In this document: in pieces, positions 52,209-61,068 of the stretch
Position numbering within the stretch: the first letter of the stretch is position 1
Layout: every line of letters starts with the position of its first letter
NCBI RefSeq assembly: GCF_011305535.1
Contig: NZ_CP049905.1
Location: 1,746,001-1,810,000 of the forward strand
DNA length: 64,000 nt
Source of the DNA: Diaphorobacter sp. HDW4B
GTDB taxonomy: Bacteria > Pseudomonadota > Gammaproteobacteria > Burkholderiales > Burkholderiaceae_C
Direction: 5' to 3'
Program-made: the position numbers and the translations under genes
The notes under the pieces: generated by a model
Told to the model about the DNA's origin: nothing
Databases searched by the model: none
Seen by the model: only the letters and a program-made list of their open reading frames with translations

Positions 52209-53180
52209 TCACTCCACAAGACGAAGCGCCTCGATCAGTTCCGCGACATTGCCCACGCCAAGTTTGTCGTAGATCGAACGGATCTGGTTGCGCACGGTCG
52301 TGGGTGCGCGCTCCAACGCCCGTGCAATTTCCTTGTGCGTGAGTCCCTTCGCCGTCATCTGCGCCACCACGAACTCTCTGGGTGCCAGATCATCGGCTGC
52401 GCATCGCGGGCGGCATCTCAACCACAGCAGGCCATGCTCGGCCCGCAGACTGATGACCACGGCATGACCCGTGAATCGCGGCAAGCCTTGCTGCACCGCC
52501 TTCATCAAGCTGCCCGGCAAACGGGGCCCAAGCCATCCGCTCCACTCCGCGCGCATGGCCTCTGAAAAGACCGCATCCATGTGGTAGATGACCCCGCGTG
52601 GATCGGACATGGCCGTTCCAACGCCGTAGCCACTCTGCTGATGCACCCGTTGGTTCAAATGCGTCAACCGGTTCAGCGACAACGCCTGATGCACATGTGG
52701 AGCAAACCCGCCCAGCGCCACTCGCTCACGCTCCATGCAGTGGGCCGACGTGTCGGAGCGAAACAGCGTGACCCAATGGGTGATGTTTGTCCCCTGATCC
52801 AGGGTTCCGCTGATGAAGAAATGCGCCTGCTCGAAGCGTTTTCCGTACTCTCGCACCGATTGCTGGTGCTTGGCGGAAAACCACGCATCCCGATCAAACG
52901 CCAGCGCCTGATTGACGCGCCTGGCCGCCTCCTGTCCGGCGGTGTCCAGATGCTTGACCTCTTCGTAGGCAGACAGCATTTCGACGGACTGCTTGTGCAA
53001 GTGGATGGCGTGAATGTCGATGCCGTGGCCTGTCATGGTCGCCGAGCCCCACATCGCAGAGTCAAATGGCAGCACCTGCTTGAGCAGCTCCAGAGCCGAG
53101 TCCTGAAACTGGTCTATGGGCTGCTCGTGCGACAGCCGGTACAGGCGCAACAGCAGGTCGTTGTAGTCTGCAGAGGGCAT
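52209..53180 (-). CDS. LuxR-family transcriptional regulator
   Basis: A 323-residue protein with a LuxR-type HTH at about residues 266-320: DLAPREFVVAQMTAKGLTHK followed by EIARALERAPTTVRNQIRSIYDKLGVGN. The N-terminal about 250 residues are an unrecognised sensory region with many Trp/Phe; there is no clear receiver aspartate, so it is probably not a response regulator. It may sense a ligand. The ATG at 53180 gives MPSADYNDLLLRLYR. It is convergent with the unknown gene pair, so it may or may not control them. Confidence 0.85.
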   Translation of the reverse strand: MPSADYNDLLLRLYRLSHEQPIDQFQDSALELLKQVLPFDSAMWGSATMTGHGIDIHAIHLHKQSVEMLSAYEEVKHLDTAGQEAARRVNQALAFDRDAWFSAKHQQSVREYGKRFEQAHFFISGTLDQGTNITHWVTLFRSDTSAHCMERERVALGGFAPHVHQALSLNRLTHLNQRVHQQSGYGVGTAMSDPRGVIYHMDAVFSEAMRAEWSGWLGPRLPGSLMKAVQQGLPRFTGHAVVISLRAEHGLLWLRCRPRCAADDLAPREFVVAQMTAKGLTHKEIARALERAPTTVRNQIRSIYDKLGVGNVAELIEALRLVE

Positions 53181-53294
53181 GCTTTGCGCAAGGGTTGTGA
53201 GTGGGGCAAGTGCTCATTGTCACGCATTCCCGAATGATCCGGTTCACTCGAAAATCGCCGACTCACTCACTTGCACAGATCCACTCACACAACG

Positions 53295-54278
53295 TCAATC
53301 CAGCTTCACCCCGGTCGCCTTGATGATCGGCCCCCAGCGTTTGGCCTCGGCGCGGGCCATGGCGTGAAATTGTTCGGGCGTGCCGGCCAACGATTCCATG
53401 CCGAAGTCCTGCATGCGCTTGACCACCTCGGGCGAGGCCAGGGCCTTGTTGAGTTCGGTGTTCAGCCGCTTGGTGATGTCGGCTGGCAGACCGGCCGGGG
53501 CGAGCATGCCCTGGAAGGCGTAGACCTCGCTGTCTTTCACACCGACTTCGGAGAGGGTCGGCACATCGGGCAACAGCGGCGCGCGCTTGGCAGACCCAAT
53601 CGCCAATGCCTTCACCTTGCCGGACTGGATGACCGACAGCCCCGCCGCCAGATCGAGGAACATGCAGGGCACCTGACCGCCCATGACGTCCTGCACCGCT
53701 GGCGCTGCGCCGCGATATGGGATGTGCGTGAGAAAGGTCTTGGTGCGGAACTTGAACATCTCCATCGCGAGGTGATGCGGCGATCCGTTGCCGGGTGATG
53801 CGTAGTTCACCTTGCCCGGATTGGCGCGCACGTAGGCGAGGAAATCGGCAAAGGTCTGGCCTTCCTTGAAGTGGGGATTCACCACCAGCACGAGCGGAAA
53901 GCGCGTCAGCCCGCCGACGTAGGTGAAGTCCTTTTCCGGATGGAACGGCAGCTTGGTGAACAGGTATTCGTTGTAGGCCAGAACGGCATTGTCGGCCGAG
54001 AGCACGGTGTAGCCGTCGGGCTTGGCCGTGGCCACGAGTTGCGCGCCGATGTTGGTCGATGCGCCGGGCCGATTGTCCACGATGATCTGCTGGCCGAGCG
54101 CCGGGCGCATGGCTTCGGCGACAGTGCGCGCCAGCACATCCGTGCCGCCGCCCGCGGGATAGGGAACAACCCAGCGGATGGGCTGATGCGGATAGGCCGC
54201 CTGTGCATGCACCCACGGCGCGGCCATGGATGCGCCCGCGAGGGCGAGGGTTTGTTGGAGCAGGTTTCTGCGCTGCAT
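53295..54278 (-). CDS. Bug-type tripartite tricarboxylate receptor, periplasmic
   Basis: A 327-residue Bug protein: a signal sequence with twin Arg (MQRRNLLQQTLALAGAS) and cleavage near VHAQ, motifs IRWVVPYPAGGGTDVLARTV, IVDNRPGASTNIG, KPDGYTVLSADN and a C-terminal LAPAGLPADITKRLNTELN. Orphan receptor with no TctAB genes. ATG at 54278 has an AAGGAG site; an upstream frame to 54341 is not signal-like. It is the third Bug gene of the window. Its neighbours are a TraB/GumN gene and the LuxR gene. Confidence 0.93.
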   Translation of the reverse strand: MQRRNLLQQTLALAGASMAAPWVHAQAAYPHQPIRWVVPYPAGGGTDVLARTVAEAMRPALGQQIIVDNRPGASTNIGAQLVATAKPDGYTVLSADNAVLAYNEYLFTKLPFHPEKDFTYVGGLTRFPLVLVVNPHFKEGQTFADFLAYVRANPGKVNYASPGNGSPHHLAMEMFKFRTKTFLTHIPYRGAAPAVQDVMGGQVPCMFLDLAAGLSVIQSGKVKALAIGSAKRAPLLPDVPTLSEVGVKDSEVYAFQGMLAPAGLPADITKRLNTELNKALASPEVVKRMQDFGMESLAGTPEQFHAMARAEAKRWGPIIKATGVKLD

Positions 54279-54366
54279 TTGTCTTGTCTCCTTGTTGTGA
54301 ATATCTATTTTTTTTCGTTGCACGATACCACCGCCTGTCATGTCGCTCAGACGGCGTGGTTGGGAC

Positions 54367-55356
54367 TCACGGCTTGCTTATGCCATCCTCCGCGAATTCC
54401 ACTCGGGTCACTTCAAAACCCTGCTTGCGCAGCAATGCGGGCAAGCCTTTTTCGCCGATCATGTGCAGTGCGCCGACTGCCGCAAACAGCTTTTTCCCGG
54501 ATGCGATTTCCTTGACCATCGCCCGCGCGATGCCCGGATTGCGGCCTTCGATCATGCGTTCGTATTCGCGTCGCTCGGTGGGCGTTGTCACGCACTCGCA
54601 CCAGTCGGGATAGCTCTCAAGCAAACGCATGCGGCCATCGGACCAGGCACGCGCCAAAGCGGTCAGGATGGCAGGCGCATCCTTGCGTTCGAGCTGATCG
54701 AGGCCCGTGGTGACCGTCTCCAGCACCTTCTCCGGATCGTCGGAAACCAGCTCCTTGATCTGCGTTTCCACGGACTCCAAACCGATCACCGGTTTGCGCA
54801 TGCCGGTCGCCACGCCGGCCAACGAGAGGTCGATTCCGTACGAAGGATCGAGCCCCTCACGTCGCGCCATCAGCGTGGCCAGCGTGAGCACTTGCGCGTC
54901 GGCTCGCATCGCGCCGACCTCATCGCCAATGCACTCGCGCTGCTTCAACCGGGTCAAGCGCTCCATCAGCGGCTGCGGCAATGGCTTGGTGTCCGGCGCG
55001 GCGAGCATGGCGGACATGATCGCGCCCTGCACTTTCGGATCGAGCATATTGAGTTCCAGCGCCAGCGTGTCCGATTCGCGCAGCGCCTTCATCACCGTGG
55101 GGCCAGGCACCATCCAGCCCTGCTCGGCCACATGGATCGTGCCGTAAAGCCAGCTCGTGCGGCCCTTCTTTTCCACGCGCCAGAGCATGCCGCGATCGCG
55201 CGCGGTGCGCACCAGCGACTGCAGCGTGGCCGCGTCGGGCATCTGCGCGACTGGAGGACAGCTGACGGCCTCCTGCGCATGGACGGAGGCCGCTGCCCAC
55301 GGAAACAGCGCGGCGATCAGCAGCGCTTTGAAATGTCTTCTGATCGATGTGCGCAT
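54367..55356 (-). CDS. TraB/GumN family protein, secreted
   Basis: A 329-residue protein with a signal peptide (LLIAALFPWAAASVHAQ). Motifs of the TraB/GumN (Tiki-like) fold are present: SWLYGTIHVAEQGW, YGIDLSLAGVATGMRKPV and FAAVGALHMIGEKGLPALL. Eukaryotic Tiki members are metalloproteases; the Gly-x-His and Glu motifs are partly visible here, but activity is unproven. It is likely periplasmic. It is 22 bases downstream of the FAH-family gene and may be co-transcribed with it. The ATG at 55356 gives the clean signal peptide. Confidence 0.88.
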   Translation of the reverse strand: MRTSIRRHFKALLIAALFPWAAASVHAQEAVSCPPVAQMPDAATLQSLVRTARDRGMLWRVEKKGRTSWLYGTIHVAEQGWMVPGPTVMKALRESDTLALELNMLDPKVQGAIMSAMLAAPDTKPLPQPLMERLTRLKQRECIGDEVGAMRADAQVLTLATLMARREGLDPSYGIDLSLAGVATGMRKPVIGLESVETQIKELVSDDPEKVLETVTTGLDQLERKDAPAILTALARAWSDGRMRLLESYPDWCECVTTPTERREYERMIEGRNPGIARAMVKEIASGKKLFAAVGALHMIGEKGLPALLRKQGFEVTRVEFAEDGISKP

Positions 55357-55378
55357 GTGTCTGGTTCTTTTCTTCGGA

Positions 55379-56368
55379 TCAGGTGGCGGCGGGGTCGGCA
55401 ATCGCCTGCTCGATCGCACCGAACAGGCTCTGGCCTGCCTTGTTCTTCATCTCGATGCGGATGGTGTCGCCGAACTTCATGAACTCGGTCTTGGGCTGGC
55501 CATCCTGAATGGTTTCGATGCAGCGCTTTTCAGCGATGCACGAGTAGCCTTTGGACCAGTCCTTGTTGCTCACCGTGCCGCTGCCGACGACGCTGCCCGC
55601 GCGCACATTGCGCGTCTTGCAGATGTGCGCGATGAGTTGGCCGAAATGGAACGTCATCTCCGGCCCCGCCTCGCACATACCCACGCGGCGACCGTTCCAG
55701 GTCGATTGCAGCGTGAGGTTCACGCGGCCCTTGTCCCATGCATCGCCCAGTTCGTCGAGCGTGATGGCGACCGGGCTGAACGCGGTCGCAGGCTTGCTCT
55801 GGAAGAAGCCGAAGCCCTTGGCCAGTTCCGCCGGAATCAGGTTGCGCAGACTCACGTCGTTGGCCAGCATCATCAGGCGGATGCCTTCGAGCGCCTGCTC
55901 GGGCGTCGCGCCCATCTTCACATCGCCCGTGATCACCGCGATCTCGGCTTCGAAATCAATGCCCATGGCTTCGCTCGGCACCACCACGTCATCGCACGGA
56001 CCGATGAAATCGTCGCTGCCGCCCTGGTACATCAGCGGGTCGATGTAGAAGCTCTCGGGCACCTCGGCATTGCGCGCCTTGCGCACCAGTTCCACGTGGT
56101 TGATGTAGGCCGAACCATCGGCCCACTGGTACGCACGCGGCAGCGGTGCCATGCACTGCATGGGATCGAACGGAAACGAATGCCGGGCACGTCCCGAGTT
56201 GAGCTGCACCGACAGATCCTGCAACTGCGGCGAGAGAAAATTCCAGTCGTCCAGCACCTGCTGCATGCGGTCCGCAATGCCGGTCGCATAATGCGCCGTG
56301 CTCAGGTCGCGAGAGACCACGACGAGCTGTCCGTCACGGGAACCATCTTTGTAGGTGGCGAGTTTCAT
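55379..56368 (-). CDS. Fumarylacetoacetase (FAH) family hydrolase
   Basis: A 329-residue FAH-superfamily enzyme. It begins MKLATYKDGSRDGQLVVVSR; metal-ligand motifs are near GIDFEAEIAVITGDV (Glu/Glu) and EGIRLMMLANDVSLRN, with GSGTVSNKD late in the chain. FAH-family proteins hydrolyse acylpyruvates or decarboxylate oxo acids in aromatic catabolism. The type is close to plant/bacterial fumarylacetoacetase-like enzymes, but no HGA-pathway genes are near. It is divergent from the IclR gene over about 107 bases, which suggests IclR control. Confidence 0.88.
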   Translation of the reverse strand: MKLATYKDGSRDGQLVVVSRDLSTAHYATGIADRMQQVLDDWNFLSPQLQDLSVQLNSGRARHSFPFDPMQCMAPLPRAYQWADGSAYINHVELVRKARNAEVPESFYIDPLMYQGGSDDFIGPCDDVVVPSEAMGIDFEAEIAVITGDVKMGATPEQALEGIRLMMLANDVSLRNLIPAELAKGFGFFQSKPATAFSPVAITLDELGDAWDKGRVNLTLQSTWNGRRVGMCEAGPEMTFHFGQLIAHICKTRNVRAGSVVGSGTVSNKDWSKGYSCIAEKRCIETIQDGQPKTEFMKFGDTIRIEMKNKAGQSLFGAIEQAIADPAAT

Positions 56369-56395
56369 CGCGGCAAATCTCCTCGGTGCGCTGCG

Positions 56396-56440
56396 AATTT
56401 CAGTCGAATCGCGCAAACATGAATTACGATTCGTGAAATT
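56396..56440. promoter_or_regulatory. Inverted repeat in the FAH/IclR intergenic region, candidate operator
   Basis: AATTTCAGTCGAATCG (56396-56411) and CGATTCGTGAAATT (56427-56440) are nearly exact complements, differing by a two-base GT insertion in the left arm. The repeat lies between the divergent FAH gene and IclR gene, which is the usual place for an IclR-family operator. Binding is inferred only. Confidence 0.5.
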
Positions 56441-56476
56441 GATTCAACAAAAATTAATCTCAAAATTCTAGTGCAG

Positions 56477-57262
56477 ATGGACAAGGAACGCGCCGGCATT
56501 CAATCCGTGGAAGTAGGCTTTGCGCTGCTCGAAGCGCTGACGCGCTCGCACGGCCCGTTGATGCTCAAGGACATCGCCGCCGCCGCCGGCATGAGCGCGG
56601 CCAAGGCGCACCGATATCTGGTGAGCTATCAGCGGCTCGGCCTGGTCGTGCAGGATGCGCGCAGCAGCCGCTACGACCTCGGCCCCGCAGCGCTCAAGCT
56701 CGGGCTGGCATCGCTGTCGCGGCTCGATGCGATTCGCTTGGCGCGCGAGCAAGTGCCTCAATTCATGGAGCAGATCGGCCATACGATGGCCCTGGCCGTC
56801 TGGGGCAATCGGGGCGCGACGCTGGTGCATTGGGAAGAATCGCCGCGCCAGAGCATCACCGCCAATCTGCGACTGGGCGATGTGATGCCGCTGCTCTCGT
56901 CCGCCACCGGACGCTGCTTCGGTGCCTATTTGCCGCGCGAGAAAACGGCGCAGCTTCTCGACGAAGAACTGCATCTCGCCCAGCGCCAGAAACGCACCGA
57001 TCTGCCCCACACGCAGAAGGCCGTGGACGCGCTGTTCAACGTGGTTCGCGAGCACCGCTGCGCCCGCGTGGTGAACATTTTGCTGCCCGGCATTGCGGCG
57101 TTCTGCGCGCCGGTATTCGATTCCGATGGGCGGCTGGTCATGGGCATCATGACGCTCGGCTCCGTCGCCACGTTCGACGCCGAATGGAACGGAGCCATCG
57201 ACACACCGCTGCGCGCCATGGCTGAGCGACTGTCCAGCGATCTGGGCTGGGCCGCGCCGTAG
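56477..57262 (+). CDS. IclR-family transcriptional regulator
   Basis: A 261-residue IclR protein. An N-terminal winged HTH covers about residues 12-72 (MLKDIAAAAGMSAAKAHRYL), and an IclR effector domain follows, with PLLSSATGRCFGAYLPRE, VVNILLPGIAAFCAPVFD and VMGIMTLGSV. It would sense a small organic acid and control the divergent FAH-family gene. ATG at 56477 is taken over a GTG at 56471; neither has a strong ribosome-binding site. It is separated from the FAH gene by a 107-base region carrying an inverted repeat at 56396-56440. Confidence 0.93.
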   Translation: MDKERAGIQSVEVGFALLEALTRSHGPLMLKDIAAAAGMSAAKAHRYLVSYQRLGLVVQDARSSRYDLGPAALKLGLASLSRLDAIRLAREQVPQFMEQIGHTMALAVWGNRGATLVHWEESPRQSITANLRLGDVMPLLSSATGRCFGAYLPREKTAQLLDEELHLAQRQKRTDLPHTQKAVDALFNVVREHRCARVVNILLPGIAAFCAPVFDSDGRLVMGIMTLGSVATFDAEWNGAIDTPLRAMAERLSSDLGWAAP

Positions 57263-57324
57263 GCCTGCACTTGAGCCCGGCACAGGCTGCAACTTTGCAA
57301 CTGCGCGAGAATCCACCCAGTTCC

Positions 57325-58515
57325 ATGCCCCGCCGCGCCCTCCTCCTGATCACCGTCGTCGTTCTCGCCCTGCACTGGTTTGTGCTGGGCGGAATGCCGC
57401 TGGGCGGGACCGATGAAGGCAGCGCCGAACGCTTGGCCTTTCATACGCGGATGGTGACGCCACCGCCGGAACCCGAGCCAGCGCCACTCGCACCGCCAGC
57501 GGAACCGCCTCCAGCAGCCAAGCCCGCTCCGAAGCCCCAGCCAAAACCCAAACCACGCGCGCAGTCTACAGACGGCGAACCAGCCATCGTGACGCAAGAA
57601 AGGCGCAGGCCCGCGCCCGAACCTACGGACAACGGACCCAGCGAACCCGATCTCACGCCCGAAGAGGCGACCGCGCCGGATACATCCACGCAAGTCGCCC
57701 AATCGTCCGAATCGACAGCATCCGCGCCAGTGGGGACTGCCGAATCGCCCCCTGCGCAACCCGTGTCAGCGGCGAGCGCTCCGCTGAATACGGCTTCCGT
57801 CCCAGCCCATCCTGACGATGAATTGAGTGCAGGCGTGGACATCCGCCCGCCCGGAGCCGCAGGAGCCAAGCCCAGCACCGAGCCGCCGCCCATACAGTTG
57901 CCTCCCAGCACCACGCTGAAATACGCGGTGCACGGCGAGGTCAAGAAGATGGCCTACAACGTCAACGGCCAGCTCGTCTGGCGCAATGACGGCGGCAGCT
58001 ACGAGGCGCGACAGGAGGTCAGCGCGTTCTTGCTGGGCACGCGCAGCCAGAACAGCACCGGCAAGATCACGCCGAACGGCCTTGCGCCCACGCGATTCGG
58101 CGACATCGGCAAGCGCGAGATCGCCGCGCACCTGGACTTCGACAGCAAGATCGTCACCTTCAGCGCCAACACCAACCGCTACACCATCAGCGCCGGGGCG
58201 CAGGACCGGGTCAGCGTGCTCATCCAGCTCGGTGCCATGCTGGCGGCCGCGCCGGACCGCTATCCACCCGGCACGCAGATCTCGTTCACCACGATCGGCC
58301 CGCGCAATGCCGACCGCTGGACCTTCACCGTGGGCGAAACCGAAACGCTGGACCTCCCCACCGGCCCGACCCGCGCCGTGCGACTGCAGAAACTCCCCCG
58401 CCACGACCGCGATCTGCGCGCCGACCTCTGGCTGGGTCTGGACAAGCAGTATCTGCCCGTACGCCTGCGGATCACGCAATCGAATGGCGACTTTGCCGAG
58501 TTGGCGTTGAAATAA
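57325..58515 (+). CDS. DUF3108 protein with Pro-rich linker
   Basis: A 396-residue protein: an N-terminal membrane segment (ALLLITVVVLALHWFVLG), a long Pro/Ala/Glu-rich periplasmic linker of about 150 residues, and a C-terminal DUF3108 domain (TLKYAVHGEVKKMAYNVNGQ, DLPTGPTRAVRLQKLPRHDR). DUF3108 members are beta-rich periplasmic proteins of unknown function, often with a role in cell-envelope or lipid handling proposed. ATG 57325 is chosen; a TTG at 57271 extends with no signal. It follows IclR by 62 bases on the same strand. Confidence 0.85.
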   Translation: MPRRALLLITVVVLALHWFVLGGMPLGGTDEGSAERLAFHTRMVTPPPEPEPAPLAPPAEPPPAAKPAPKPQPKPKPRAQSTDGEPAIVTQERRRPAPEPTDNGPSEPDLTPEEATAPDTSTQVAQSSESTASAPVGTAESPPAQPVSAASAPLNTASVPAHPDDELSAGVDIRPPGAAGAKPSTEPPPIQLPPSTTLKYAVHGEVKKMAYNVNGQLVWRNDGGSYEARQEVSAFLLGTRSQNSTGKITPNGLAPTRFGDIGKREIAAHLDFDSKIVTFSANTNRYTISAGAQDRVSVLIQLGAMLAAAPDRYPPGTQISFTTIGPRNADRWTFTVGETETLDLPTGPTRAVRLQKLPRHDRDLRADLWLGLDKQYLPVRLRITQSNGDFAELALK

Positions 58516-59409
58516 AGAAAATCGGGTTGATTATTTGAAAAAGCCTTGAATATCGTCCGCCATTTCAAAAACCCATTTGAATTCAATATGCTTCAAGGCG
58601 AAATTCATCTAATCCTTGAGAAAAATAAAGCGTATTTGACTTTATTCAGCTTGTTTTTTCACAGTAGTTCACCAAATGCTGATTAACAAATCGATTGGCG
58701 AGGACTAGGATGAACCCATCAGGACACTGTCTTTGCTCCAGTAACCCGAATCAGGCAAAGCCCGACAGACTGTTACCTTGAGGTTTTGACTCAAGGCAGT
58801 TTGCACAGGGGCTGGGTTGCCGAGGTGATTGACAGACTCTTGGGTTAAGAAGTATTTTTGATCTGCGCTTGGTCGATTGGTTTTATCGGTAGAGGCTGGT
58901 ATCCAGGAAATGGAGCCAATCTTCCAAGGCTGCAATGCGCTGAAGAGGAATTTCAGCTGATTTGCAGGTTTCGTCCCGGAGGGAATCGAAATGCAGCGAT
59001 CCGGCACTGCACAGCACGACAAGTCAAGAAATCCAAAAGACTTGCACAGGGGACAGCCCGGATCTGCGACCGTTTTTTCATGCGAGCTCCTGTTGATTTC
59101 CGCGTTGCATCTGCCCTCACCAGGCCGATCAACGCGGTTTCTTTTTGGGCTTGCGGATCGCGCATCGGTCCTTGCGCTGCGGGCCGGACGCCAAGGCGCT
59201 CCACTCAGCCCAATCCTCTACTATCCCAGAAAATTAGCCCATATAAATATAAAAATTGTTTTTTTCACCAGATTCACACAAGTCTCCAATCACTGATCAA
59301 AACCATGGAATACTGTTCAGCAGATGGTCGTGCAAACGCCTCGCTCCGACCCCTTGAAAAGGCGGCCTGCGCACCCATCTATCCCTGCAGTGAAAGGAGG
59401 AACTTGACC
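58516..59409. other. Low-GC intergenic region without a confident gene
   Basis: This 894-base region is clearly A/T-richer than its neighbours up to about 58900 and again near 59220-59300. It contains a weak inverted repeat (GCCTTGAA at about 58551 and TTCAAGGC near 58592). A minus-strand open frame at 58705-59022 (105 residues, no clear family, no good ribosome-binding site) might be a gene fragment; I do not annotate it as a gene. The last part before 59410 should hold the promoter of the DUF3567 gene; a strong AAAGGAGG site is at about 59393. Confidence 0.5.
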
Positions 59410-59709
59410 ATGCACATGCTCTACGACTCAGATTCTTTTGTTGTCGTCCACATGCAGCCTGATGCCGACCTGAGCGGCACAGAAAAGTCTGCCGAGGTGA
59501 AGAAATCCACGGTTCCTCAACTGCCGCGCCACGGCTTCGAGATCGTGGACAAGCGTTCCGGCAAAGAGGTCTATCTGGATGGTTCCTGGGCAGAAATGTT
59601 CCAGCTCCAGATTCTGGAATGGCAGCGCAACACCCCGACGCAGGAAGAAGTGGAAGACACGCTCGACGGCTATGTAGGCCTGGCACAGAACCCGGTTCTG
59701 GTGCACTGA
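59410..59709 (+). CDS. DUF3567 protein of unknown function
   Basis: A 99-residue protein starting MHMLYDSDSFVVVHMQPDAD, with the conserved GFEIVDKRSGKEVYLDGSWAEMFQ core and a TPTQEEVEDTLDGYVGLAQ tail. This matches DUF3567, a small family of Betaproteobacteria with no known function. It has a strong AAAGGAGG ribosome-binding site ten bases upstream and an intrinsic terminator downstream, so it is a well-expressed single gene. No membrane segment is seen. Confidence 0.9.
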   Translation: MHMLYDSDSFVVVHMQPDADLSGTEKSAEVKKSTVPQLPRHGFEIVDKRSGKEVYLDGSWAEMFQLQILEWQRNTPTQEEVEDTLDGYVGLAQNPVLVH

Positions 59710-59748
59710 GCATCGATCCGCATCGACACCATCATCAACCCGACCCAG

Positions 59749-59786
59749 ACGCCGTTTGCAGACCACTGCAAGCGGCGTTTGCTTTT
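59749..59786 (+). terminator. Intrinsic terminator after the DUF3567 gene
   Basis: ACGCCG-T-TTGCAG (59749-59761) pairs with CTGCAA-G-CGGCGT (59766-59778) around ACCA, with one T-G wobble, followed by TTGCTTTT. It lies 40 bases past the stop and before the convergent AbrB-type gene. Confidence 0.85.
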
Positions 59787-59804
59787 GGCTTCCGAGATTT
59801 CCGG

Positions 59805-60878
59805 CTAGGCTGTTTTGCCACCGTACAGGCGGTGATACATCGGCGCGACCAGCAACAGCACCGCCACCAGTCGGCAGACCTGGAACGCCGTCACCACCGG
59901 AACGCCCAACTGCAACACCTTGGCGGTGATCGACATCTCGGCAATGCCGCCGGGCGACGTGCTGAGCACCAGCGTCACCCAATGCTGCCCGGTCAGCCAT
60001 GACAGGCCCACGGCAAACAACGCGCACACCGCCATCAGCGCAAACGTGCCCAGCGCGACCATGCCCATCCAACGCGGTGCGGTATGCAGGAACTCGCGGC
60101 TGAAGCGCACGCCCAGACTCACGCCAATCGCGAGTTGCGCCGCGTTCACCATGAACTGCGGAATCGCCGACAAGGTGTGGCCGCTCACCGTGATCACCAG
60201 CGTGACCAGCAAGGCACCGAGAAACCATGGGTTCGCGCGCCCAAGCTTTTGCATGATGAGCGCGCCCACGCCCGCTGCCGCCATCAGGATCAGCAGGCCT
60301 TGCACATCGACCACGCGCGTGGCGGGCGGCAGGTTGTCGAGTCCATGCAGCCCGCTCCATTGCAGAGCAAACGGAATCGTCACCGTCACGATCAACAAGC
60401 GCAGACTGTGCGCTGCGGCCACCAGTTCGGAGCGCGCACCTTCGCGCTCGGACAGCAGCGTCATCTCCGACGCCCCGCCGATCGCACCAGCGAAATAGCA
60501 GGTCGCGCGCATCGCCTTCTTCGAGACGTTCGGCAGGCGCGGAGCCGTCACGCGATACAGCCACGCGCCGAACCCCCAGCCCAGCAGCAGCGCCCATGCG
60601 ATGGCCAGCGCAATCGCCCACCAGAGACCGCTTACCAGATGCGCCACCTCGGGCGTGAAATACAGACCCAGCGCCGTCGCAATCGTCCACTGTCCGGCGT
60701 TGCGGCAGGCAATCGAGCTTTTGGTCGGGGCACCCGCCATGGTCAGCAAAGCGGTGATCAGCAAGGGGCCGATCATCCACGGCAGCGGCGTGTGCAGCGC
60801 GACACACAGTTCGGCTGCAAGCCAGGCGGCCAGCAAGGTGAGCGCAATGTGCAGAAAAGACTTGGAATCCAGAGACAT
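59805..60878 (-). CDS. AbrB-family membrane protein (putative transporter)
   Basis: A 357-residue protein with about ten membrane segments in two repeated halves, of the AbrB duplication family (Pfam AmoA-like transporter group). Motifs include PWMIGPLLITALLT, FAGAIGGASEMTLLSEREGAR in the first half and LSTSPGGIAEMSITAKVLQ in the second; the GG-x-(S/A)-EM repeats mark the duplication. Proposed roles are export or regulation of transport; not proven. It is downstream of the hemerythrin gene by 190 bases on the same strand. The start at 60878 gives MSLDSKSFLHIALTLL. Confidence 0.85.
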   Translation of the reverse strand: MSLDSKSFLHIALTLLAAWLAAELCVALHTPLPWMIGPLLITALLTMAGAPTKSSIACRNAGQWTIATALGLYFTPEVAHLVSGLWWAIALAIAWALLLGWGFGAWLYRVTAPRLPNVSKKAMRATCYFAGAIGGASEMTLLSEREGARSELVAAAHSLRLLIVTVTIPFALQWSGLHGLDNLPPATRVVDVQGLLILMAAAGVGALIMQKLGRANPWFLGALLVTLVITVSGHTLSAIPQFMVNAAQLAIGVSLGVRFSREFLHTAPRWMGMVALGTFALMAVCALFAVGLSWLTGQHWVTLVLSTSPGGIAEMSITAKVLQLGVPVVTAFQVCRLVAVLLLVAPMYHRLYGGKTA

Positions 60879-61068
60879 GGGCGGTGGGGAGCGAAGACTT
60901 CGGCAGTGCGCGAGCGCGCGCTGAACTCTTCCACGGATCGGACAGCGCAGCGCGACGTTGCCGCAAATTGTCCTTCAATCCACTCGCCCGGACACGCACG
61001 CCGCGCAGCCCACTCCGCTCCACTCGCGAAGTCTGCGTTCGCAAACCACGCAGCCTTGCCCGACCGAA

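Noticed and set aside
58705-59022. Possible 105-residue minus-strand gene in the low-GC region
   Set aside because: It needs a TTG start, has no ribosome-binding site, and I recognise no family; kept only as a finding.
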